From NCBI GenBank assembly GCA_019359355.1, contig JAHHHM010000004.1:248001-312000 (forward strand): a DNA stretch of 64,000 bases, written 5' to 3'. The translations under genes and the position numbers were made by a program. Every line of letters starts with the position of its first letter. Position 1 is the stretch's first letter. Below are positions 35,933 to 44,495 of this stretch, piece after piece. The notes below the pieces were generated by a model. That model worked only from the letters and a program-made list of their open reading frames with translations, was not told where the DNA came from and did no database searches. The stretch comes from Microcoleus vaginatus WJT46-NPBG5. GTDB taxonomy: Bacteria > Cyanobacteriota > Cyanobacteriia > Cyanobacteriales > Oscillatoriaceae.

Positions 35933-36742
35933 ATGAAACGAACAATCCCCGCAAGCGTCCTGCTTTTAGCGGCAATCTGCTCAGCTTGTCAAGGAAGTGG
36001 CCAGACTAATTCGCTCAACCGGCTGCTGCAAACCAAGGAATGTCAGGGATGTGATTTAAGAGAAGCCAATCTAGCCGGTGCTCAACTCAAAGGCGCAAAT
36101 ATAAGCCGTGCGGATCTGGGGAACGCGCAGCTAAACGGTGCTAATTTACAAGGAACCCAGCTCAAAAGTGTTGATTTCTTCAGTGCTAATCTTCAGCAGG
36201 CAAATTTAGAAGGGGCGCTGCTGCTCAATGCGAATCTGATTCAGGCGAATCTTAGCGGTGCCAATCTTAAGCAAGCGAATCTAGAGGATGCCAGCCTCAG
36301 ATCAGCCAATCTCAATAGTGCAAATCTCAGTGGTGCTCAGTTAGGCTACACCAATTTCATGGGCGCTCAACTGAATGCGGCTGATCTGAATAATGCTGCT
36401 TTAAGCCATTGCGACATGATTCAGGCGAATCTGACGTCAGCCAATCTGAAGGGGGCAAATCTGGTAGATGCTAACTTGAGCGGTGCTGACTTGACAGGTG
36501 CCAGTTTAGAGAATGCCTTCCTGGAAAATGCCAATCTCCGGCGGGCAAATTTGGAGAAAGCCAACCTGAGTGGCACTCAATTGCGCTATGCCAACTTGAT
36601 TGAGGCGAATTTAACCGGCGCGAATTTAAAGGGTGCAGATCTGAGCAGTGCTAATCTCACCGGCGCGAATTTAGAGGGGGCGGATTTGACGGAGGCGACG
36701 TTAGCCGATGCGATCTTGCCGGATGAGACACTACAGCCGTAA
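35933..36742 (+). CDS. Pentapeptide-repeat lipoprotein
   Basis: 269 residues. The N-terminus is a probable lipoprotein signal ending in CSAC (Cys19); the -3 Cys is unusual. From about residue 35 almost the whole protein is pentapeptide repeats A(N/D)LxxA, about 45 units, which would fold as a right-handed quadrilateral beta-helix. It opens with LLQTKECQGCDLREANLAGA. That motif is shared with the pentapeptide protein at 46675-47682, which suggests they are paralogues. Role unknown; a periplasmic scaffold is likely. Confidence 0.88.
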   Translation: MKRTIPASVLLLAAICSACQGSGQTNSLNRLLQTKECQGCDLREANLAGAQLKGANISRADLGNAQLNGANLQGTQLKSVDFFSANLQQANLEGALLLNANLIQANLSGANLKQANLEDASLRSANLNSANLSGAQLGYTNFMGAQLNAADLNNAALSHCDMIQANLTSANLKGANLVDANLSGADLTGASLENAFLENANLRRANLEKANLSGTQLRYANLIEANLTGANLKGADLSSANLTGANLEGADLTEATLADAILPDETLQP

Positions 36743-36912
36743 GGGGAAGGCCGGCATTTCACCACACTAGGCTGATTTTGTCTGACAGAATTACCCCTAA
36801 TGCTAGATAATGGAAAACCTAACCTTCGTTATTGTGGGGAACTGCGTCTTGTTGCAGTGTCTCCAACCGTTTAAACTACCCATCTTGAAGCCCGAATTCT
36901 GAATCCACACCT

Positions 36913-38700
36913 ATGCGTACCCACTATTGCGGCCAGCTCCGAAAAGAACACATTGGAGAAACAGTCACCCTCTGTGGATGGGTGGATCGTCGCCGCGATC
37001 ATGGTGGCGTGATTTTCTTGGATCTGCGCGATCGCACCGGCATTGTGCAAATTGTCAGCGATCCTGTGCGGACTCCCGACTCTTACACGCAAGCAGAGGG
37101 GCTGCGGAGTGAATACGTTGTCCAGTTCACAGGTCGGGTGACGCCACGCCCTGAAGACTCTCTCAATCCTAAACTGGCAACCGGCGATGTAGAAATCTAC
37201 GCCGATAAAATTGAACTGCTCAACACAGTTCGCAAGCAGTTGCCTTTCCAAGTTTCCAGCGCTGATAACGAGTCGGTGCGAGAAGAGTTGCGGCTGAAAT
37301 ATCGCTATTTGGATTTGCGCCGCGAACGCATGACGGAAAATCTCAAGCTGCGCCACGAAGTGGTTAAAGCAATTCGCCGCTATTTGGAAGATCAGCAAGG
37401 CTTTATTGAAGTTGAGACGCCGATACTCACTCGCTCAACGCCAGAAGGGGCGCGGGATTATCTGGTTCCCAGTCGCGTGAGTGGCGGCGAGTGGTTTGCC
37501 TTACCTCAGTCGCCGCAGCTATTTAAGCAATTGCTGATGGTGTCCGGGTTTGACCGCTACTACCAAATCGCCCGGTGCTTCCGGGATGAAGATTTACGCG
37601 CCGACCGGCAGCCAGAATTCACTCAGCTAGACATGGAAATGAGCTTCATGTCTCAGGAAGAGATTATTCAGCTCAATGAGGAACTGACAGCACATATTTT
37701 CAAAACTGTCAAGGGAATTGAATTGCCCCGTCCTTTCCCGCGTCTCACCTACGCAGAAGCGATGGATCGCTATGGCAGTGATAAACCGGATACTCGCTTC
37801 GATCTGGAATTGGTGGATGTTTCAGATTTGATGAAAGACTCCGGATTTAAGGTATTCTCCGGGGCAGTCGCATCGGGCGGGATTGTGAAAATTTTGCCCA
37901 TTCCAGAGGGAAATGCGGCGATTTCCAATGTGCGGATTAAACCGGGCGGAGATTTGTTTAATGAAGCTTGCAGTGCCGGCGCGAAAGGTTTAGCCTATAT
38001 CCGGGTGCGAGATGATGGCGAAATCGATACGATTGGCGCAATTAAAGACAATTTAAGCGAGGAAAAAAAGCAGGAATTGCTCAAGCGCACAGGTTCAAAA
38101 CCAGGGCATTTACTGCTATTTGGTGCAGGGCCGGCTGATATTGTCAATAAAACCTTAGACCGGCTGCGTTTAACAATCGCTCGTGAGTTGGGATTGATTC
38201 CTCCAGATAAAATTAATCTGCTTTGGGTAACAGATTTCCCGATGTTTGAGTGGAATGCCGACGAAAAGCGTTTAGAGGCATTACATCACCCATTTACCGC
38301 ACCGCATCCGGATGATATTGACGATCTCAAAACAGCACGAGCGCAAGCTTATGATTTGATCTTCAACGGGTATGAAATCGGCGGCGGTTCGCGGCGGATT
38401 TATCAACGGGAAGTTCAAGAAAGAGTGTTTGAAGCAATAGGTTTATCACCGGAGGAAGCTTACAGTAAGTTTGGCTTTTTGTTGGAGGCGTTTGAGTATG
38501 GAACGCCGCCGCATGGAGGCATCGCTTACGGCTTAGACCGGCTGGTGATGTTGCTTGCCGGCGAAGAGTCAATTCGGGATGTGATCGCATTTCCCAAGAC
38601 ACAGCAAGCGCGTTGTTTGCTGACAAATGCGCCGTCTGGTGTGGATGCGAAGCAGTTGAAAGAGTTACACGTCGCTTCGACTTACAAGCCGAAGTCTTGA
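36913..38700 (+). CDS. aspS: Aspartyl-tRNA synthetase
   Basis: 595 residues, the usual bacterial size. An N-terminal OB-fold anticodon-binding domain ([20 protein letters not shown]) is followed by class II motif 2 ([20 protein letters not shown]), a GAD insertion domain (about 290-420), and motif 3 ([14 protein letters not shown]). [11 protein letters not shown] and HHPFTAPHP are also present. It charges tRNA(Asp) with aspartate; in organisms without AsnRS it may also charge tRNA(Asn). A strong terminator follows at 38723. Confidence 0.97.
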   Translation: MRTHYCGQLRKEHIGETVTLCGWVDRRRDHGGVIFLDLRDRTGIVQIVSDPVRTPDSYTQAEGLRSEYVVQFTGRVTPRPEDSLNPKLATGDVEIYADKIELLNTVRKQLPFQVSSADNESVREELRLKYRYLDLRRERMTENLKLRHEVVKAIRRYLEDQQGFIEVETPILTRSTPEGARDYLVPSRVSGGEWFALPQSPQLFKQLLMVSGFDRYYQIARCFRDEDLRADRQPEFTQLDMEMSFMSQEEIIQLNEELTAHIFKTVKGIELPRPFPRLTYAEAMDRYGSDKPDTRFDLELVDVSDLMKDSGFKVFSGAVASGGIVKILPIPEGNAAISNVRIKPGGDLFNEACSAGAKGLAYIRVRDDGEIDTIGAIKDNLSEEKKQELLKRTGSKPGHLLLFGAGPADIVNKTLDRLRLTIARELGLIPPDKINLLWVTDFPMFEWNADEKRLEALHHPFTAPHPDDIDDLKTARAQAYDLIFNGYEIGGGSRRIYQREVQERVFEAIGLSPEEAYSKFGFLLEAFEYGTPPHGGIAYGLDRLVMLLAGEESIRDVIAFPKTQQARCLLTNAPSGVDAKQLKELHVASTYKPKS

Positions 38701-38722
38701 GGGTTCCTAAAATTGTTAGAGT

Positions 38723-38765
38723 AATGAGTAATTGGTAATTTTCTATTACTGATTGCTCATTTTTC
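38723..38765 (+). terminator. Rho-independent terminator after aspS
   Basis: A long AT-rich stem pairs AATGAGTAAT-t-GGTAAT (38723-38739) with ATTACT-g-ATTGCTCATT (38745-38761). It has one internal mismatch and a five-base loop, and leads into TTTTTC. It lies 23 bases after the aspS stop. Confidence 0.8.
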
Positions 38766-38783
38766 TATTAGCAGGAAGTTGCT

Positions 38784-39569
38784 ATGAGTCAAATCACCTC
38801 ATCTGTGGAGCCGGTGAATTTTACACCTGAGCTGCCTACGAGTTTGCCCGATCACACTCAACTTCCCGACTCTGACGGTACTTTTGTGAAAAATCTTCAG
38901 GAGCATCCCCAAAGTATTCTGCTGACGGATTCGATCATGCCGGTGTTGCAGCAGTTACATCCAGACGGTCAATATTGTATCGGGCAAGATAGCGGCATTT
39001 ACTGGCGAATCACTGATCCACCGGAAAGAGGCGCTGAGGCACCTGATTGGTTTTATGTGCCGAATGTGCCGCCGGTTCTCAATGGTGAAATGCGGCGTTC
39101 TTATGTGCTTTGGCAGGAATATGTCGCGCCCTTAATTGTGCTGGAATTTGTTTCTGGAAATGGCGAAGCAGAACGAGATACAACGTCGGTTACAGGTAAG
39201 TTTTGGGTTTACGAACAGGCTATTCGTGTTCCTTTTTATGCGATTTATGAGGTAAAAAAAGCGCAAGTTGAGGTGTATCAACTCGTTGCCGGTCACTATG
39301 AGTTAATCTCTCCTAATGAGCGCGGACACTATGCAATTCCCCCGTTGGGTGTGGAGTTAGGAATTTGGCAAGGGCAATATCAAAATGCAACGCTGCCGTG
39401 GCTGCGCTGGTGGGATGAGCAGGGAAATTTATTGCTAACAGGAGAAGAACGAGCGGCAGTTGAGCGACAGCAGAAGGAGTTGGCTCAACAACGTGCTGAA
39501 ACTGAACGGCAACGTGCTGAGCGGTTAGCAGAGCAGTTGAGGGCGTTAGGGGTTGAGCCTGAAGCGTAG
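38784..39569 (+). CDS. Uma2 family (DUF820) PD-(D/E)XK nuclease-fold protein
   Basis: 261 residues. The Uma2 fold is seen at about 60-205, with catalytic-like residues in GAEAPDWFYV (Asp), LIVLEFVSGNGE (Glu) and TGKFWVYE (Lys), then PFYAIYEVKKAQVEVYQ. The C-terminal 45 residues are a Gln/Arg/Glu-rich coiled coil (RAAVERQQKELAQQRAETER). This family is strongly expanded in cyanobacteria and its cellular role is not established. The AGGAAG site lies seven bases before the ATG. It sits just behind the aspS terminator, so it has its own promoter. Confidence 0.88.
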   Translation: MSQITSSVEPVNFTPELPTSLPDHTQLPDSDGTFVKNLQEHPQSILLTDSIMPVLQQLHPDGQYCIGQDSGIYWRITDPPERGAEAPDWFYVPNVPPVLNGEMRRSYVLWQEYVAPLIVLEFVSGNGEAERDTTSVTGKFWVYEQAIRVPFYAIYEVKKAQVEVYQLVAGHYELISPNERGHYAIPPLGVELGIWQGQYQNATLPWLRWWDEQGNLLLTGEERAAVERQQKELAQQRAETERQRAERLAEQLRALGVEPEA

Positions 39570-39724
39570 GAGTGAGGAAAGGAAAGATGGGAGAGCAAGC
39601 GCAATTGAGCATCCAGCTTGGCGGATAACGCTTTAACTTGCGAGAATGCTCTCTCAAACTTTGGGGATGCCGGCAAGAAATAAACGCGAGTTCAACACTC
39701 ATTTGCTAATGAGCGAACTGGACG

Positions 39725-40219
39725 TTAACTATCTCGAATTGAAGAAGCATTTGCCAGATTTTCTGCTGCTTTTTTCATCATTTCAATATCTGCCGGCAAC
39801 CAAACACGAGGATCGCAGCAGTGATGGGCGATTAATAGTCCCCATAGTCCTTTGAAATTGAGCACCGGCACCACTAAATTCGCTCGAACCTGGATACTGC
39901 GGAGAAAGTCTCTGTGGCAAGGGTGGATTGGCTCTAATTCAATATCTGGAATGGCTCGCACTCGTCCCGCTTCATATAAAGCCGCATATTCGCCATTAAA
40001 ACAATCATCCGCTCCCCTCATTCCAAAGACAGACAACTGCGGAGAACTCAAAGACTCGAAGGTAACTTGCCCTCTCCACTGGAGGTAAAAGTAATATAAA
40101 ATCACCCGATCAACATCGAGGATTTTTCTCAAGTCATTTGTCGTTTCTTGAACTGTCTTATCTTGAGTGAGTGTTTTAGAAAGACGGTCGGTTATTTTTT
40201 GTAAACTTGGATCAGCCAT
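39725..40219 (-). CDS. Stand-alone GAF domain of the DXCF cyanobacteriochrome type
   Basis: 164 residues, essentially a single GAF domain. VDRVILYYFYLQWRGQVTFES opens the core. A DXCF motif (DDCF) places a cysteine at position 73. Exactly 28 residues later comes the canonical chromophore-binding Cys101 followed by His102 in HPCHRDFLRSIQVRANLVV. LWGLLIAHHCCDPRVW closes the domain. This combination defines the two-cysteine cyanobacteriochromes, which attach a bilin and typically sense blue/green light. The 28-residue spacing equals that of TePixJ (Cys494/Cys522). Unusually there is no kinase, cyclase or MCP output domain, and no partner gene on the same strand. It converges with the Uma2 gene. 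Confidence 0.83.
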   Translation of the reverse strand: MADPSLQKITDRLSKTLTQDKTVQETTNDLRKILDVDRVILYYFYLQWRGQVTFESLSSPQLSVFGMRGADDCFNGEYAALYEAGRVRAIPDIELEPIHPCHRDFLRSIQVRANLVVPVLNFKGLWGLLIAHHCCDPRVWLPADIEMMKKAAENLANASSIRDS

Positions 40220-40398
40220 ACTATCTAGCTTAAGATTTCTTTTACATCGGTGTCTTGAAGTGTACCCTTTAAGAGTTTAATTCGTTTATTAACGCACAGC
40301 ACTTATTTTGATTGTTTAGATTTTACAACAAAATGAGGGAGATTGAAGCAAATCTTTTAAGTTTTTTATAAGTTTTATTCCATAATCTCAATAAATAA

Positions 40399-40722
40399 AA
40401 GGCATTCGGAATTCTCGTTTGGGTATTAGGAGACCGGAGTGCGAAAACCTTTGCCAAGCTATGCAAGATTATCAAGTGTTGCAAAAGTTATTTTTATGTG
40501 ACAGATCGATACTCAGTTTACCCATGTTTTATTGATGATGAAGACCACATTCTCAGCAAAACATACATGACGCGAGTTGAAGGAGAAAATACAAGATTAA
40601 GGCATTACTTAGCGTGCCTGATCGTCGAACATTATGTTATTCCAAAAAAGGAAATGCTGAAGCATTCAATTAAGTTGTTACTCTATTATCTCCATGACGG
40701 TTTTGTAACTCTTCCCGGCTAA
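40399..40722 (+). mobile_element. IS1-family transposase 3' remnant
   Basis: The frame from 40399 gives KAFGILVWVLGDRSAKTF...YVTDRYSVYPCFIDDEDHI...SKTYMTRVEGENTRLRHYLA. This is the catalytic C-terminal half of IS1-type transposases. In the family the sequence after LA continues L-H-R-x-T-L-C-Y-S-K. Here that segment is out of phase between about 40620 and 40660 and returns to frame before EMLKHSIKLLLYYL, indicating two compensating small deletions. The 5' half of the gene is missing. The right terminal inverted repeat survives at 40728-40746. Confidence 0.82.
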
Positions 40723-40746
40723 TTCATCCCGCAAATATGCAACGCC
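40715..40746 (+). repeat. IS1-family right-end remnant, copy 1
   Basis: The element end reads TAATTCATCCCGCAA(A/T)TATGCAACGCC in two parts; CCCGCAAATATGCAACGCC spans 40728-40746. The same end recurs at 44662-44694 in the same orientation, and its last 16 bases at 43377-43392. Confidence 0.75.
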
Positions 40747-40777
40747 AACATTACATCTGTGCTGCTCTTCCCAAGCG

Positions 40778-41674
40778 TTAGTTTTTTAGCTCGCTACATT
40801 CAGCAATAAAATCAACGAAAGTTCGCACTTTCGATGAAAGATATTTGCGGCTAGTATACACAGCATAAAGCATATTAGCCGGCAAACGATAATCCAGCAT
40901 CACCCTTTCTAGATGTCCGGCAGCAATATCGTCTTCAATCAGCCAAGTTGGTAAGAATGCCAGACCCATTCCATCCATTACCGCGTTGTGTATCAGATTT
41001 TCATTGTTAGTCCGCAGCACCGACGACCCAATCTTAACGCTTTCTTTTCCCGTTAGTCCTTCAAAAGGCAGTTCACCCTCTGAAAGTGACAAATACGAAT
41101 AAGTAATCATAGCGTGCTGCGATAAATCTTTCGGTTTTAAAGGGTATCCAGCTTTGCGAAGGTATGACGGAGAGCCTACTAAGTAAAATGGAATAGATGC
41201 AATTGGATGTGCAATCAGGTTACTAGGAGGAGATTGAGTCACTCTCAAAACCAAATCAAACCCTTCCTCTACTACGTTAACCATCCGCCCACTTAAGTCA
41301 ATGTCTAAGGAGACTGCGGCAAACTGTGCCTGATAATTAGCAAGTATCTTCGTAAATGTGCGATTGGCAAACCAAACTGGGGCACTAATTTTTAGCACCC
41401 CACTAGGGACAATTGTGGCTCGGCTGACCGTTGCTTCTACTTCATCCAGGCTATCCAACATCTCGCAACATTGTTCAAAATAGACTTTCCCGATTTCAGT
41501 CAAGCTTAAATGCCGGCTGGTGCGATTTAGCAAGCGACCGCCCAAGTGCTGCTCTAGGTGCATAACGTGTTTGCTAGCCATTGCAGGAGACATTTCCATG
41601 CGATCGGCGGCAGCAACAAAGCTTTTCAGTTCTACAACTGTGCGAAACACCCGCATACTCACTAATGTATCCAT
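40778..41674 (-). CDS. LysR-family transcriptional regulator
   Basis: 298 residues. An N-terminal winged helix-turn-helix (about 3-62: VFRTVVELKSFVAAADRMEM, MASKHVMHLEQHLGGRLLNR) is followed by the periplasmic-binding-protein-like effector domain (about 88-290). It is transcribed away from the extradiol dioxygenase-like gene across a short spacer that holds a LysR-type operator candidate, the usual arrangement for autorepression plus effector-dependent activation of the divergent gene. The effector is likely an aromatic or related metabolite, by inference from the neighbours. Confidence 0.92.
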   Translation of the reverse strand: MDTLVSMRVFRTVVELKSFVAAADRMEMSPAMASKHVMHLEQHLGGRLLNRTSRHLSLTEIGKVYFEQCCEMLDSLDEVEATVSRATIVPSGVLKISAPVWFANRTFTKILANYQAQFAAVSLDIDLSGRMVNVVEEGFDLVLRVTQSPPSNLIAHPIASIPFYLVGSPSYLRKAGYPLKPKDLSQHAMITYSYLSLSEGELPFEGLTGKESVKIGSSVLRTNNENLIHNAVMDGMGLAFLPTWLIEDDIAAGHLERVMLDYRLPANMLYAVYTSRKYLSSKVRTFVDFIAECSELKN

Positions 41675-41687
41675 TTTGCCCTCGCAA

Positions 41688-41732
41688 CATCAACTCATAG
41701 GAAATGATGCATCAACATTTTAGCTATTGATG
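41688..41732. promoter_or_regulatory. Candidate LysR operator in the divergent spacer
   Basis: CATCAA (41710-41715) and its complement TTGATG (41727-41732) are separated by 11 bases, the spacing typical of LysR-type sites. A further CATCAA lies at 41688-41693, 22 bases (two helical turns) away from the first. The spacer separates the divergent lysR and dioxygenase-like genes. Confidence 0.55.
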
Positions 41733-41801
41733 AACTAATAGTGTACGAATATAGTGAGTTATAGAGGCCCCATAGCCAATACCATCAAACAGAATTTCGA
41801 T

Positions 41802-42620
41802 ATGACAATGCCTACATTTCCAACCTACTTTGTTTCTCACGGTGGCGGCCCCTGGCCCTACATGAAAGACCAATTTGGTCAAATGTTTGATCGGCTCGAA
41901 ACTTCGTTACAGGATATACCTCGCCAATTAGGAGCGACACCCAAGGCAGTGTTAGTGATTTCGGGGCATTGGGAAGAAGAAGACTTCACTGTTTCGGCAA
42001 GTCCAAATCCTCCGATGATTTACGATTATTCAGGATTCCCCGCGCATACATACCAAGTTAAATATAGTGCCCCAGGTTCACCGGAATTGGCAATTCGCGT
42101 CCAATCGCTGATTCAGGGTGCTGGATATTCAGTCCATCTTGACCCGAAACGCGGCTTTGACCACGGTACTTTTACGGTGATGTACCCCATGTATCCGCAA
42201 GCACAGATTCCTGTTGTTCAGCTTTCGCTCAAGCGAGGCTATGATCCGAAACTTCATTTGGAAGTAGGACAAGCATTGGCTCCGTTGCGAAAGGAAGGTG
42301 TACTAATTATTGGTAGTGGATTGAGCTATCACAACCTCAGGAATTTTGGGTCAAAAGGTGCAGAAGCATCACAGCAATTTGATGATTGGCTTCAGCAGAC
42401 GCTCGTACAATCTGAGCCAACACAGCGGGTTGATAAACTTATCCATTGGGCTAAAGCACCGGCTGCACGATTAGCTCACCCACAGGAAGACCATTTATTA
42501 CCATTGATGGTCGCAGTTGGCGCAGCTCAAAACGAGCCAGGCGTTTGTGTTTATCATGATGAAAACCTCTTTGGTGGTATTGTTTCGTCTAGTTTTCAAT
42601 TTGGCAACGCCGCAGCCTAA
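41802..42620 (+). CDS. Class III extradiol dioxygenase-like protein (LigB/DODA family)
   Basis: About 272 residues. Family signatures are YFVSHGGGPWP, VLVISGHWEEEDFTVS and KRGFDHGTFTVMYPMYP; each contributes a likely metal-binding His. LIIGSGLSYHNLR adds a further conserved His near the C-terminal third. These enzymes (4,5-DOPA dioxygenase, YgiD and relatives) cleave catechol-type rings with Fe(II) or Zn(II). I prefer the ATG at 41802, where homology to the family begins, over an in-frame GTG at 41754; neither has a clear ribosome site. The 3' end of this gene is duplicated 2 kb downstream. Confidence 0.86.
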   Translation: MTMPTFPTYFVSHGGGPWPYMKDQFGQMFDRLETSLQDIPRQLGATPKAVLVISGHWEEEDFTVSASPNPPMIYDYSGFPAHTYQVKYSAPGSPELAIRVQSLIQGAGYSVHLDPKRGFDHGTFTVMYPMYPQAQIPVVQLSLKRGYDPKLHLEVGQALAPLRKEGVLIIGSGLSYHNLRNFGSKGAEASQQFDDWLQQTLVQSEPTQRVDKLIHWAKAPAARLAHPQEDHLLPLMVAVGAAQNEPGVCVYHDENLFGGIVSSSFQFGNAAA

Positions 42621-42667
42621 TTCTTGATTGTTTTCTATTTATTTGAGTACAATTTGAGGTTTATCCC

Positions 42668-43297
42668 ATGTCAAATATTACTAGACAAACCAAAATTGGT
42701 TTAAAGATAAGTATCTATTTTTGTTTATTTTTATTGGTTGTTAGCCTGTTTTTCATGCGGAATAACTGGTCTACTGCCGGGGCTTGGATGGGTAGATTAA
42801 GTATTTATGTTTTTTGGTTAATTGCTATAGCTGGAATTTTGAAAAGATTTAGAGTCAAAGGATTTTTGTATAAAGTGCAGCAAGTTTTGATAGCTAATCG
42901 TCGCCAGCTTGGAATTTTGATGTTTATGCTTGGTTTGACTCATTTTTTTTGGTCTAAAGTCTTTGATAACATTCTTCACGGGTCTCCCCAGAATATTCCC
43001 ACTTATCAACCTTTGGGTTTGTTAGCTTTATTTTTGTGTTTGCCTTTGGCTATAACTTCAAATAGATTTTCGGTTAAAAAGCTAGGCAAATTCTGGCAAA
43101 TTCTGCATTATTTGGTTTATCCAGTAATGTTTATATTGGCTTTTCATACCAGTTTGCAAGGTAAAGATTTTCAAATTTTGGGGATTTATTTTAGTCTGGG
43201 GAATACTATTTTTTATGGACTTCCCAGTTTAACTATTCTAATTTTGCAGATAGTTTCTCACTTTTATGACAAAAAGATGAAAACCAGAGCTGTTTAA
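42668..43297 (+). CDS. Ferric reductase-like transmembrane domain protein
   Basis: 209 residues with about six hydrophobic helices. Candidate heme-ligating histidines lie in GLTHFFW (helix 3) and in WQILHYLVYPVMFILAFHTSL (helix 5), the spacing of ferric-reductase/MsrQ-type domains. There is no FAD or NAD(P)H domain, as in MsrQ. It would carry electrons across the membrane through two hemes. GAGG precedes the ATG by nine bases. It follows the extradiol-type gene by 47 bases and probably shares its transcript; a reductive partner role for an exported enzyme is an inference. Confidence 0.78.
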   Translation: MSNITRQTKIGLKISIYFCLFLLVVSLFFMRNNWSTAGAWMGRLSIYVFWLIAIAGILKRFRVKGFLYKVQQVLIANRRQLGILMFMLGLTHFFWSKVFDNILHGSPQNIPTYQPLGLLALFLCLPLAITSNRFSVKKLGKFWQILHYLVYPVMFILAFHTSLQGKDFQILGIYFSLGNTIFYGLPSLTILILQIVSHFYDKKMKTRAV

Positions 43298-43376
43298 AAA
43301 GGTGCAGCCTGATAGTTTGTCTTCATCACTGTTATGCCAATCATTACGGAAATAGTGAATTTCTGCAAACCTACCA

Positions 43377-43392
43377 GCAATTATGCAACGCC
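43377..43392 (+). repeat. IS1-family right-end remnant, copy 2 (short)
   Basis: GCAATTATGCAACGCC is identical to the last 16 bases of the IS1-type end at 44679-44694. It lies between the ferric-reductase-like gene and the intradiol dioxygenase gene. It is short, so a chance match is possible but unlikely in this setting. Confidence 0.5.
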
Positions 43393-43434
43393 AAATGTTT
43401 GATGTCACTTTAGCAACAAAATCGTAGACAGACT

Positions 43435-44208
43435 ATGGAAAAAGGCAATCGTCAACTAAAACGGATTCTGAGCCGAAGACAGATACTTGTTTTATTCAGG
43501 GTAGCTGGAACTGCAACACTTGTTGGATGTCTACCTAGAAGATCCAACACAGCGCAGCTACAGTCGAGTGTACCTGTGCAAGCATCATCTACAGCCGATC
43601 CAACCTTGCCGGCGTGTATCGTAAGTCCGGAACAGATTGAAGGTCCGTATTATGTAGATGAGAAGCTTAACCGCTCTGATATCCGATCCGATCCCTCAGA
43701 TAATTCGGTGAAAAAGGGGATGCCACTTCAACTGACGCTGCGCCTGACTCAGGTTAGCAGTAGTGGCTGCACACCAGTTAAAGATGCAATCGTGGATCTT
43801 TGGCATTGTGACGCCCTAGGTGTCTATTCGGATGCGAAAGATCGCAGTTTCACTACCATTGGGAAAAAGTTCTTACGCGGGTATCAAGTGACGGATGCCG
43901 ATGGAACTGTGCAGTTTACAACTATTTATCCTGGTTGGTATGAAGGTAGATCAGTCCATATGCATGTTAAAGTTCGCACAAATGCCACATCAGGCAAGAG
44001 TTATGAGTTTACGACACAGTTGTACTTGGATGACTCAATCACGGATCTGGTACACGCACAGGCACCATATGCCAGCAAGGGACAGGGTAGGTTGAAGAAT
44101 GCTGACGACATGCTCTTTAGCGCCGGTGGAGAGAAATTGTTGCTCACACTCACTAAAACAAACCAAGCTTACGCAGCAACGTTCAATATTGGGATTCAGC
44201 CAGTTTGA
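43435..44208 (+). CDS. Exported intradiol ring-cleavage dioxygenase-like protein
   Basis: 257 residues. The N-terminus has SRRQILVLFRVAGTATLVGC, which combines a twin-arginine-like pair with a possible lipobox Cys, so the protein is likely exported and perhaps lipid-anchored. The catalytic domain shows the non-heme Fe(III) ligands expected in this family: Tyr in EGPYYVDE, Tyr in YPGWYEGRSVH, and His residues in SVHMHVKV. DLWHCDALGVYS and DGTVQFTTIYPG are further family motifs. Protocatechuate 3,4-dioxygenase relatives cleave catechols between the hydroxyls. Substrate unknown. A hairpin terminator follows at 44271. Confidence 0.87.
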   Translation: MEKGNRQLKRILSRRQILVLFRVAGTATLVGCLPRRSNTAQLQSSVPVQASSTADPTLPACIVSPEQIEGPYYVDEKLNRSDIRSDPSDNSVKKGMPLQLTLRLTQVSSSGCTPVKDAIVDLWHCDALGVYSDAKDRSFTTIGKKFLRGYQVTDADGTVQFTTIYPGWYEGRSVHMHVKVRTNATSGKSYEFTTQLYLDDSITDLVHAQAPYASKGQGRLKNADDMLFSAGGEKLLLTLTKTNQAYAATFNIGIQPV

Positions 44209-44270
44209 TAGTACAGTTAGACCAATTTAATATGGAGCTGCATAGGATAGACGAGTAGCTCCCTAGGTAA

Positions 44271-44297
44271 AAAGCAGGTGCATTGGACACCTGCTTT
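44271..44297 (+). terminator. Terminator-like hairpin after the intradiol dioxygenase gene
   Basis: AAAGCAGGTG (44271-44280) and its exact complement CACCTGCTTT (44288-44297) enclose a seven-base loop, 62 bases past the stop. The T run is short. Confidence 0.6.
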
Positions 44298-44312
44298 GCA
44301 ATTCGTTGGTCG

Positions 44313-44465
44313 GAGAATATTATTCAAGAGCTTCAACCACCCCATTCTCCCGAACTCAACCCGCTCGAGAGGCTTTGGCAGCTCCCCAAACAACTACTTA
44401 AAAATGAACTGTTTTCTTTTTTACAAGCTTTAAGCGATAGCGAAGCGCTGCTGCGTTCGCCCTAG
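44313..44465 (+). mobile_element. IS630-family transposase C-terminal fragment
   Basis: The frame reads NIIQELQPPHSPELNPLERL and then WQLPKQLLKNELFSFLQALS. This is the end of an IS630-type DDE transposase, carrying the catalytic Glu region (PELNPLERLWQ). Everything upstream is absent and the frame stops at 44465. It is a dead fragment between the dioxygenase terminator and a duplicated gene tail. Confidence 0.75.
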
Positions 44466-44495
44466 GCGTCTCCCCTGGGAGAAGCGCAGATCGCA

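Noticed and set aside
36743-36912. Riboswitch or T-box ahead of aspS
   Set aside because: No conserved T-box sequence or hairpin series is visible, and T-boxes are not expected in cyanobacteria.
39725-40219. Reading this gene as an ordinary phytochrome fragment
   Set aside because: The paired DXCF and Cys-His motifs with 28-residue spacing are typical of cyanobacteriochromes, and no PHY or PAS part is nearby.
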